Assembly (NCBI GenBank): GCA_037892935.1
Contig: JAYXKI010000008.1
Coordinates: 682,001 to 746,000 of the forward strand
DNA length: 64,000 nucleotides
Direction: 5' to 3'
Origin: Phlebopus portentosus
Taxonomy: Eukaryota; Basidiomycota; Agaricomycetes; Boletales; Boletinellaceae
Shown: positions 22,292-32,080 of the stretch, piece by piece
Layout of the letters: every line of letters starts with the position of its first letter
Numbering within the stretch: the first letter of the stretch is position 1
Notes under the pieces: model-generated
The model's database searches: none
Seen by the model: only the letters and a program-made list of their open reading frames with translations
Told to the model about the DNA's origin: nothing
Position numbers and translations under genes: made by a program

Positions 22292-22688
22292 CTTTGCGCT
22301 GCTGGTTTGAGTCATCACAGACATTGTCTTACAAGATTTATACCAGTTTGAACAGAGGGGCCTTTTCCCGACAGAATCAATAGAGCGGACCGCTCGACTG
22401 GGTAGGCGATTAGAAATATCCCTGCGAACTTGCAATGAGCGATCATGCGTGTTGATTTCACGGGGTTACCCATCGGTAACAAAAGGCCATCTTGAGAACA
22501 TATAAAAAGATATAACAATGTAGATGTTCATAGAAATGACGAAGGATGGTCCGGTTAAAGACGGTATTCTAAGCAGAGAAATAAATTGATGTCGGAGTCC
22601 ACACACTTCTGTGTTCACGGATTCAGAGATGTCCCACGGCCTACTTCGCTTGCCGGGATCCGACCACACGACAAAACTTGACGACACA
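22292..22688. other. 5' flank of the GH28 pseudogene
   Basis: Former promoter region, ending at the TIR element. No further gene was recognised. Confidence 0.4.
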
Positions 22689-22690
22689 TA

Positions 22691-22984
22691 CAGGTGGTTC
22701 CATTAAGTCTCCGGCGCCCCGTTTTTGGAAAGCGATTTGCATGCCTTTTAAGGAAAACGAAATGCGTCGATCAAAGTCTTCCTGTCCCGCATGCATCTTT
22801 TTCACTGTGCTTTTTTACACATAGGATATCTGCTCACAAGTATACAATATTCAGAGGTACTTGATTATTATTGTAGCATGTTCTACACAAGCAATGAGGA
22901 GGGGGATGGTAAATTTCTTTACTGTAAAATGGACGCAGATCACTTTCCAAAAACGGGGCGCCGGAGACTTAATGGAACCACCTG
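22691..22984. mobile_element. MITE with 42-bp TIRs and TA target duplication (family A, copy 1)
   Basis: 294-bp non-coding element. Its left end begins CAGGTGGTTCCATTAAGTCT and its right end is the exact reverse complement for 42 bp, with similarity continuing about 10 bp further. TA dinucleotides flank both sides (22689-22690 and 22985-22986), as expected for Tc1/mariner-type insertion. There is no transposase ORF, so it is non-autonomous. A second copy lies at 41981-42168. Confidence 0.88.
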
Positions 22985-22986
22985 TA

Positions 22987-23454
22987 GTACATCTATGACA
23001 TGGCAAGCTTGGACTTCATTATCGCTCCTATTTCGTTTATTCGGGCCATGCATGGTTAATATCGTCAGCTGCGATATTGGCAGGATTACGAAAGTGGCAC
23101 CCAGTTTTCAACGTCGATATCTCACAGAATGTCGGATTTTCGACGTATCGCATAACGGTAGGTAACAGTCCAATTCTTGGATATGATGAACGATTCACAC
23201 GGCTCAATGTAACAATCATACAGAATGCGATTGCATTTTTACGCATGCGCGACTTGCGAACAGATGAACATAAGATAACATAAAGCGTAGCTGAAACATG
23301 GCAAACGCTGCGCTAGCGCTTGACCAGACGTGAACCTCCACAACCTGCTCCCTATCACAAGACTGTTCCGATTTCTCTACCATAAGTCACGAGCAACGAT
23401 CGTCCCATGGAAGTCATCATTTCAGAGGATTTGGAGCGAATAGTCAACGAATGA
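22987..23454. other. Intergenic, no gene recognised
   Basis: Short ORFs on both strands (for example 23077-23283) have no recognisable product. This is the 3' flank of the eS30 gene. Confidence 0.4.
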
Positions 23455-24036
23455 TTATGAGGTCGGGTTAGCATTCCTGAGGAAGTAAAGTCAGTATTGG
23501 TTCTTGGCAGGACGCTTGTGAAGAAAGGAAGTGAGAAAGAGTAAGGGTCAGATAGGAGCGAAAGACATAAGATGCATGTTTGTCTACACAACAGTTTCAG
23601 TGTGAACTATGCATGATTTCGGAACTTCATCTTGCAGAGATCTCCTTTGGGGCAAAGCCAAACGGAAAAGAGCGAGAACCAAATAGAGTTCGAAAAGAGA
23701 AGAGAAAAATTGCATGAGCGACTCACATCCTCCGCTTGCCGCCCTGCGTTAAGGCAGTTACGTTGACGAATCTTTTTACACACAATTGTCAGCATCGTGA
23801 TCAGCTCAGAAATCGTATCCGGATAAACACACCGTCTGTTGTACAACATCCTCTTCTTTGCACGGCCCTTGGGCTGCTTCTTCTTTTCCTGCTTGTCAAC
23901 CTTAGGGGTCTGCGATCTGACTTTGCCAGCACGGGCGAGAGAGCCGTGAACTGTAATCAAAGGAAAGTGCCGTTAGGAACAGCATACATTGTCATCAAGG
24001 AGGCTTCATGTATTGCGAAGACGTGCCTTTTCCCAT
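23455..24036 (-). CDS. RPS30: Ribosomal protein eS30 (RPS30)
   Basis: Protein of the small cytosolic ribosomal subunit. Four exons on the minus strand: 24027-24036, 23833-23950, 23727-23771 and 23455-23476, giving 64 aa. The family sequence is unmistakable: [40 protein letters not shown], and GGKRRMNANPTS at the end. As in other fungi it is not fused to a ubiquitin-like domain. The first exon is only 10 nt and its intron starts with GCACGT (GC-AG type). The last exon is 22 nt and is reached across a 250-nt intron, several times longer than the others. Without that exon the protein would stop after RRM, so it is needed. A TIR element starts 106 bp upstream of the start codon. Confidence 0.95.
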
Positions 24037-24142
24037 GTTGAGTGTTTGTTTTGATGAGTTGACGGTGTGGAAGTACGACGTCGACGAGAGTGTGATTGGT
24101 AATGGCACATTGGTCCTGTACAGTTGCGGGCTTTGCCGATTA

Positions 24143-24938
24143 CAGTCATGGACCGGTCCTTGAAACACCACCAGTCCTTGAAACACCCCTTTTGTAACTC
24201 AACCACAAAACATCTCTATGATCTACTAAGTGTTTTTATGGACTGTAAACCCCATAATTTACTGTCAGAAAAAAAATTGTGTATTTCCATAATGTAGTTG
24301 TGGAGATATAGCTAAGATACTGCTTTTTTGGTAGTGATCTGCACCTTCTTAAAAACATTCTGTCCAATTATTTGAGATGTATCTTATCTGTGGAAAAAAC
24401 AAAAAATATAGGAGTTATTTATGTTATGAAAAGTACATCTGTGCAAATTTTCATGTAAGAATACTGAGCGGTTATTTATAAATACATTCAGGATGTCTCT
24501 GAGACAAGTCTTGAGGATGATCTGCGCGATTTGCATAAGTCATGTGACTGGCATGCCAAGTAAATGTAGACTTTGACCTTCAAACACAGACTAGATATTC
24601 ACAAAGTATGGCATCATTATTAGGCTGAGACTCTCAAAAGAGGCCAAGGATGAATCATAACTAATTGACATGCTAAATATCAGATAGAGAGACACAGAAC
24701 TCGAAATCTACTAAGCGTGGGAAAGTTGTGTTTCAAGGAGTGGTGTTACGAGAATTTGGACTGAAATGATGAATCAGATATAACAATTTTTCTACTCGAC
24801 ATTTCTGCTTGAGATTTTGTGTAGACAATCACTGTAGATGCTGTTTTCATGTGGCAAATTTTGTTTGAAATGATATTATGTAAATTTAATAGAAAAGCGG
24901 AATCAAAATGTACTGTTTCAAGGACCGGTCCATGACTG
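24143..24938. mobile_element. Non-autonomous TIR element, 796 bp, TA target duplication (family B)
   Basis: AT-rich non-coding element. It starts with CAGTCATGGACCGGTCCTTG and ends with the reverse complement, for a TIR of about 24 bp ending in GAAAC. TA flanks both sides (24141-24142 and 24939-24940). A further motif, CAGTCCTTGAAACAC, recurs near the left end (24172 onwards) and inverted near 24733, as subterminal repeats. There is no transposase ORF. The sequence differs from family A, but the TA duplication and CAG-starting TIR again suggest a Tc1/mariner-type system. It sits in the promoter side of RPS30. Confidence 0.85.
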
Positions 24939-24940
24939 TA

Positions 24941-26102
24941 TGCTTATGTAATGTAATCATGACCAAGGAATTCGTCTTCCTGCTTACAGCCGTCTTCCTG
25001 TATTACAGTAGTACATCGAACTGACCTGCTTCTGGAGATGATTGACCACAAATGGTTTCTTACGGGATCTAGTACTGGGAGACTATGCTTGCTATTTTGC
25101 CGGTAATCCTTCCGATGCCTGCTCAAACCGATTCGTGCAAAGTAAACAGGCAGGTGCTACTTACTCAAAGGTCGTGACACCCGCAAGTTTGCCTGGCCCT
25201 ACTTTCTCAATATCCTCGTACGAGAATGATGTCGCTCTGCTTCCGAGAAGCATCTTTTCTATTATTCCCTTAAGGCGTAATAGAAAATCGTTTAGGCTCC
25301 CATCAACTCTAAAGAGTACCTACATACAGTGCCTATTGTAACCCGCAATGGGAAGAAGAGACCAGCAGTAGATCCAAAGAGACTGCGGCCCCCTCCTGGT
25401 CTGCTAAAAGTGAGCCTTCCGCATCTTCATCTTCTCGATCAAGGTTTCTGATTGCGTGGAATATCTGTGGATTTTGCTCAGCGCTTTAGCAACGCTCGAC
25501 GCCGGTTCAAACGGAGGCAATCCGAAGAATGTAGTGAACCTGTGGTCGATTCTCTCGATCCTTCCTCTCCAGCTCCAGTCCCGCCTGTACCAGACATTTC
25601 CCTAAACGGCGCCACGACTTCCGAGGAAGTATCGAGCTCTGCGCAAGCACCAGAGAAGACTTCGAAAACGATACAATACAGAGCGTGGCTCCCGCCACTT
25701 TCGCATTTTCCGTGTGGCGTGCGCGATTGAGGCGATTCCGGTCTCGGTCTCGAGGATCGTTCATTTTCCGTTCGGCACCAGATGCTTTTCGCTCGGATCT
25801 CGGTGCCAGTGCTCATCTTATCAGAAACCAGCCTGTGCATCTCAGCTCTTCAAGCCAATGACGGAACCTCAAATGAACGCTTGATTTCTCTCCATCAGTA
25901 CCTTTGAGCGTGTATCGACGAGATTATCCGCATAATCGCTGCAACATCCCCAAAGTGGCGCATTTACTATATGAACTTAAACTATTCATTGTTCACGATC
26001 AATTACAGTTTGAACATACTGTACGTGATATGCGGCTGCAATTAGGATAGAATTGGACTTCGGGAATTCTTCCACAGCATTTTGCATCGCACAGCAGATT
26101 GA
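24941..26102. other. Intergenic with possible unrecognised exons
   Basis: Plus-strand stretches at about 25346-25445 (containing PKRLRPPPGLLKVSLPHLHL) and 25452-25730 (Pro/Ser-rich, SLDPSSPAPVPPVP) have protein-like composition and a possible intron between them (GTTTCT to GCTCAG). I could not close the frame or name a family. They may be exons of a small or decaying gene. Confidence 0.3.
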
Positions 26103-27909
26103 TTATAGCTTTGCGTGCTCGCCCTTCGGCGGAGGAATACCATGAGGGTTATACCTCAGAGCTTCCCTATTCCCGCGAACGTCTTGCTCAATAGAACGGT
26201 ACCCACCAACAGTCATCGTGATATCCAAATCCTATACGCCAACAAGTCTCGGATCAGAATACAAAGTCGTTAGGAGAGTGGCAGGAGAGACGTACAGCAA
26301 GGAGAGATTTCATAACGTGCCGGCAGCCATGCTCGCCATCGTGCGACATGCCCCAGACGTACAACCGTCCGACTTCAACGGCATGTGCGCCCAAGGCGAG
26401 CGCCTTGAAGACGTCAGCACCCGTGCGGATGCCAGAGTCGAAGATGATTGTCATTTCTGTGATTGTTTGTCAGCCAAACTCTACGATCAGGGAGAAAGAG
26501 AGTGACTGACTGTCGCCGACGGCCTCTGCGATCTCAGGGAGCATCTCAAGAGAGCCAACTGCTCCGTCAACTTGACGCCCAGCATGGTTAGTTACGACGA
26601 TACCTTCGCACCCAACTTCGAGTGCCTTGCGTGCATCTGCGACGTTCTGGATGCCCTTAAGAACAAACGGGCGACCACCGGAGATGCGTTTCCACTATAC
26701 AGCCTTTCTCAGATCACGAGCTCGATTAATAGAGGGGGGGAAGTGTATTTACCTCTTTAATGAGCCATTCAACCTTTTCCCACGTATGTGCCTTCCCGTG
26801 CCAGACGCACGAATCGATCCATTTGCTCGAGTCTTTCTCCAGCTCTTCGCCGTATTTGTGCATGAAGGCCGAATCCGAGCGTCCGTTTTCGTTTCCGACT
26901 TGTCCTGGTGGGTAGTAAAAGCTGTGGAATAAAATTCAGTATCATGGATGTCGCAGAACGCAATGGAAAGTAGTACTCACATGTAGTTCGCGAGGCTGAT
27001 ATCCGTTGGGCGCCAGCCGAGTTGCCATGTGTCCACAGTGAACATGAGGACGTCGAAGCCGCTCTTCCAGGCGCGTTCCATCAGGCTTAGTGTCTTCTCA
27101 CCAGCATCAATCTGCATTCTTGAAAAATTAAAGTGTATTCAAGCCTGCTTACCACTTCATCATCATGGCCAGCATATAACTGGAAGTATCGAGGCGCCTT
27201 TGCACGCGGATTTCCGCCATTCGGACCGTCGTACGAGTGTACAGAGTTGCTTTCATTCGGAACGCTCGCACCTTCATCGTTAGCAGCAGCCACGTCTTCG
27301 ATGGAGTTGGAAGCGGCCGTCGAAAGACAGTACTAAAGTGGGTGCCGTAAGCACGGATTCCATGTATCGAAGCCAGCATCCTTACCGGAAGACCCAACTC
27401 GCCAGCAATCTTAGCTGGAACTAATTCACCCTTCGGAGTGTATAGCTTATTAATGCCAATTGGGGCGAACATAATTGGTGCAGGGATCTTATGGCCGAAT
27501 AATGTTGCTGCGAAGCGCATAACGAAGTCAGCTCATCCGGAAAGGCTCACTTGGAAGGAAACCTACTCGTCAGATCACGCGTATTCGTGTCGACAAGCAT
27601 GCGAGGGATGATTCGCCACCTGTAGAAGGCTTCTCGATTGGCACGGTCGGTCCATCCCATTCCAGCATTAGAATTAGCATAGAAATATCCGTGGTCAGTC
27701 AGCTTGCGTTTTGTTGAGTCCGCGAGTTCATCCGGGTGGACGGAAAATGAAGGCACTGTACGTAAAGAAAGTCGTCAAGTCCGCTGTTCACTGAAGAGAC
27801 AGAATACTTTAGACTTACTAATGCCATGATCGCCACCGTTCTTGAACACTTCGCGCTGATACAGCGAGTAGTGTGGCGACGGTCCCTTCGGCTTGTTGTT
27901 AGGATCCAT
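26103..27909 (-). CDS. FMN-dependent alpha-hydroxy acid dehydrogenase (lactate dehydrogenase / lactate 2-monooxygenase type)
   Basis: Oxidises L-lactate or another 2-hydroxy acid using FMN. Nine exons on the minus strand: 27819-27909, 27567-27755, 27386-27507, 27153-27332, 26981-27111, 26753-26921, 26511-26694, 26296-26456 and 26103-26231, giving 451 aa with every phase closing. Family motifs are [82 protein letters not shown], the active-site [11 protein letters not shown] (catalytic His and Arg present), [20 protein letters not shown] and VGRLYVWG. No cytochrome b2 heme domain and no obvious mitochondrial leader are present. An insertion of about 25 residues, Asn/Ser/Gly-rich, lies just before RYFQLY. 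The DTWQLGWR block favours the lactate 2-monooxygenase-like branch. A TATA box lies 100 bp upstream. Confidence 0.92.
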
Positions 27910-28008
27910 TGTGTAAGAAGCGGACTAAGATTGACTAGTGATTCTTGACTCTGACTATGCGTTCAAGGAGATTCGTTAGTCGAAATCTTTGGCCGGAATG
28001 TTGTCTGC

Positions 28009-28015
28009 TTTTATA
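28009..28015 (-). promoter_or_regulatory. TATA box of the FMN dehydrogenase gene
   Basis: TATAAAA on the minus strand, about 100 bp upstream of the start codon at 27909. Motif match and spacing only. Confidence 0.5.
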
Positions 28016-29839
28016 CTCTTTACCTCTATAGGGTCTCCTTTTTGAAATTGCCTATACAAAAACAATGACCGGACAAGCGTACCAATTACGACACGAAAGC
28101 AAGAGACGAAGGTGATTGGACCGTCATTTCCGATGGCCGCCCGTCAAGGCGACGGAGTTCCCCCGCGTTCCGTGCAGGCGGTTACGGCGGCACAAGCTAT
28201 AGGTGACTATGACGTTGAAGAGCTCCAAGAGGTCTCCATTCATAGACATGCCGCTCGTTCTGCTTGTACGATCGTCAGTCAGTCCGCATTATCCGATCAT
28301 ATTTTGGTGCACACACATGCCAGACCCTTCCGTCGTTCCCCACCGACGTCCTCTTTGGTGAGCAATAATAGACAAAGCCATTAGCTCCATCATTCCTGAG
28401 TTATCTATAGCTGAAATTTGTATTCACTGAGTAAAGTCCTGCATAATAACCGCGGAAATTAATGGAATGCGTTCCGATTGTCTCCAATAAGCATGGCGCT
28501 TTGGCGTTATTATACGGTCGCTAGCGGAGTCGGGCGGCCAGAGAAGCAAGTGACGTATGAGATGGAGGCGGGACTCGACTCGTATTCGCGTCTGAATCAC
28601 GTGGGCGTGTTGGGTCTTCTGTTCAAATCACCATCCTGTCATTACTGTAAATCATTCTATCCTCATTGTCCCAACTCAAGTAGTCTCTGTTGGATAATCG
28701 CACGCGGACTTTTAGTCAATCAATGCCAGATTACTATAGATCTCATAGCTCACGTAATTCTGCCCCCTGTGTCTGCCTCGCTCTCGAGACATTTGCTCAT
28801 CTAACCCCATTCATTGAGCGACCTCGGTTTAAGGAAAAGAAGGATGCGGGATCACTGTAATCCAATCAGTCAGTCTGACTCTGCAAGAAATAGCTCGGAT
28901 GCATTGACGTTGACCCCTCCGGGTACGCTAGCAACTGCCCACCTAGCCGACAAAAGTTCAACACGCCCACGTGATGCATTTCACGTGACGTATCGAACTG
29001 GAGGAGGACCTGATCAGAGGTACGATTTCAGGATTGAATACGGAATCCATTGACGAGTCCACACATAAGCTACAAGCCGGTGGTTCAGTTGACTCTTGCC
29101 CCTGCCGAACGTACCGCGCGTGCTCAGATGTCAGACATCCGGCTGTGGCGAAGCCCATGGCATTTCTAGCAGATCGAGCTTTTTGTGTCCAGTCTTCCAT
29201 TCAGGTAAGCAAGACAGTTGACAATTACGCGTCACGTTCATGCGATAATAGGCCTCTTTGGAAGATGAAGAAGATACCCAAGTGTACCTGTCTGGAAAGC
29301 CCTGGGCAGACGCCGTGAGTTTACGTCTTAACACCCATTGCTCCTTTCGCACCCTACACTCAAAAATTTCTCGGAATTCTCTCCGAACGATGAAGAACCA
29401 CAAAACCATGTCGCAGCGTAGTCCTTGACAATGGGGCTTTCTTCCTTTTGTAGGATGGGTCAACGCGTGCCTTTGATCAGTCTCATAACGCGTTCACTAT
29501 TGCACATGCTCACGTTGGTTGGACCACAGCATGCGAGTGAAAGGGGGGGCAGAACGAGGAGTGTGAAATAAGGGTATAGCGATAAAAGCCGTGAAACGCT
29601 GTGTTCCAGTTTGGGATGGATGGTGTCAGACGAAACTCGCACTGTGTCGCAGTAGCAGGTTGCTCTTTTGACATGAGCAACTTTTCTCTTCATGTATCTG
29701 CCCCTGTCTTATACTTTATGCCACAAATCTTTGGTCACCACGAACCGGTAACAGAGAAACAAATGCTAACATTTATACTAGGTTGTGTTGTATCGATCCG
29801 TCATGATATTTCACTCGTACGTTGTCTCTTCAACCATCA
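28016..29839. other. Intergenic, no gene recognised
   Basis: Many short ORFs on both strands, none recognisable. It contains a 16-bp inverted repeat with a CACGTG core (about 28596-28611 and 28960-28975). It may include more decayed exons of the Rpb1-like relic that follows, but I could not identify any before about 29840. Confidence 0.35.
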
Positions 29840-31400
29840 GTCAAACCCTGCGTTCGCGGATAGAATACGACTGGTTTGCGATCTGAAGAGCCCCATGGCG
29901 GCATGTGGCCCTATTGCAAAGGGAAATGGTGTCCGAAGCTGATGCTTAACATGATGAAGCCGATGGTTCAGAGCGATTCGAGGTCCCAAACCGGGGCCAT
30001 GGTGATTATGGGCACGTTCAACCACACATTCGGAAGGAGCATCTAAAGTTGGGCCCGCAATGTAAGAGGTCGAAGGGTGATGGGGATGAAGAAGAGTTCA
30101 AGGCAGCACAACCGGATAAATGTCCCTTCACGCCCGCTCAGGTCAATAACGTTTCGAGAGAAATCCCTGAAGATGAGATTGCTTTACTCGGGCCACCAGA
30201 AGAGTACGCGCGTCCAGACTGGATGACTTTCACGGTACTGCCTGTCCGACTTCCTCCAGTGTGTTCAAGCATTTCCACCGATGGTGGCGCCTTGCGCAGC
30301 GAGGACGATTTGACGTATAAACCGGGGACGTCATAAAAGCGTCCGCGAATGTACGCGGATGTGAAGAGGAAGGAGTTCCCGCCCATGTTATATCTGAGTT
30401 TGAGCAGTTGCTCCAGGCAAGCAATTAGATATGTGGTAAGAGACCGCTTACTATGTTATGTCCAGTTCCATGTCGCCATATACATGGACATCGACGTTGC
30501 TGGGATACCTCAAGCTCTGCAAAAGTCTGGTCGACCCGTCAAAGCTATTCGCGCTCGTTTACAGTAAAGGGCAAGGAGAGGGTCGTCTACGTGGTAACCT
30601 GATGGGGAAACGTGTCGGTTTTTGGAACGTACTGTCATCACCGGAGACCCAAAGTGTGCCGAAGAGCATCGCCATGACCCTCACGTACCGGGAAAGAGGT
30701 TAGCAGGAAGAGCGCCTTGATTGACGTGTGACTTAAAACTGTTTGACAGTGACTCCGCACAATATCGCGTACTTACAAGAACTCGTGCGGAACGGACCGA
30801 GAGAAAACCCTGGAGCGCGATATGTGCTTCGAGATACCGGGGAGCGTATAGATCTTCGGTACAATAAGCGTGCGGATGCATTTCTTCAGTACGGATGGGT
30901 CGTTGAAAGGCACTTAAAGAACGGGAGTAAGTCTACCATTCAGTAGCGCTTGATCTAGTCTAATTGATCTATCAACGCAGTTTTGTCCTCTTCAACTGAC
31001 AGCCATCGTTGCACAAGATGTCTATGATGCGTCACAGGGTCCGACAAATGCCGTATTCGAGTGCGTGTGCCAGAGCGATAGAAGACGCGGCCATGGATCG
31101 TTTGAAAGCAGGTCCGGGTGTGACTATCTATGAATCTATCGAGAGCCGAGTCGAGCGGGACCTCAGTTTGGCTTGTGATCATTCCGGGCAATATGCCCAG
31201 GAGAACTTCGAAGAGGATAATAACATCAAGCAAATAATTGTCGCCATTCCAAGGGCACTTTCATCAACATCTCTCCGATGTCTGTCCGCGTCGGTCACTA
31301 CGATGAGACTGTTCGGAATTTGTTGGATGATCTTATACAGTTCGTCTATAGCGAAGATGGCATGGCTTCCATTGGGAGACGGCGCACTTAAATATTCAAC
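29840..31400 (+). pseudogene. Relic of RNA polymerase II largest subunit gene (RPB1)
   Basis: Fragments of Rpb1 appear in the correct order in several frames: [170 protein letters not shown] and QPSLHKMSMM. Then comes a jump of several hundred residues to DAAMDRLKAGPG and DNNIKQIIVA, then GTFINISPMSVRVG, and another jump to YDETVRNLLDDLIQFVYSED. The active-site NADFDGDE region is missing. Frame shifts, stops and internal deletions are frequent. At least three introns are still present (for example before FHVAIYMD and before TPHNIAYL), so this is a DNA-level duplication, not a retrocopy. It cannot encode a polymerase. Confidence 0.9.
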
Positions 31401-32080
31401 TTCAATGATCACGAATTTTAGCACTCATTTCACTGTATACTACTTGTCCGCAGAATAAATACTTATATGCTGGAGTTCGAACCAAGCAACACAATACCAA
31501 GCGTAGCTATTCAGTCCCAGGGCAAAATTTTCAGCATATCTTCTCCTTTCAATCGTCAGTTCTATTCTACACCAGTCTACTGTTACTGTTTGTATCATTT
31601 CATTTTTTTGATACTTTTCGTTTGGGAGTAAAATGACCTCTACATATCTGTCTGATGTTCTATGGTTTCCGAAGTCACTCTACGGTTTCGGCTATTTGGT
31701 AGGTAGGCTTTTCGGATCTGAGGTTTTTCCTGATGACTATATCGTTTATGTGGCACTTTTACATATCTTTTTGTCCTTGTATGGGTGACGCGATCATGTA
31801 AGTAATTGGGTGACCGGCGCCGAGGGATCCGGCGACAAAGTCATTCGAACCGCATTTCAGCCGCATCTATCGTGTTGGGGGTAACGGCACTTGCTTGCGA
31901 AACATGCAGACAAAAATGCGATTGGTGGGGACGGGTGGCCGCCCAACGTTCCTTCCGGCTCCTACTTAACGTCATGCTTTCTTGAAACCTTTGCGTCAGG
32001 GCCAAACTTTCTTCCTTACTCTCCTCTGACCGCTACCCGCTTCGTCCGACGACGACTCGGAGTTCTTTTGTCAGTCCGTC
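31401..32080. other. Intergenic, no gene recognised
   Basis: Promoter side of the NADH dehydrogenase gene and decayed tail of the relic. No coding signal was identified. Confidence 0.4.

Noticed and set aside
23607..23960. 117-codon ORF as the complete eS30 gene
   Set aside because: Its first residues and its C-terminal half are intron readthrough. The spliced model gives the exact family sequence at both ends.
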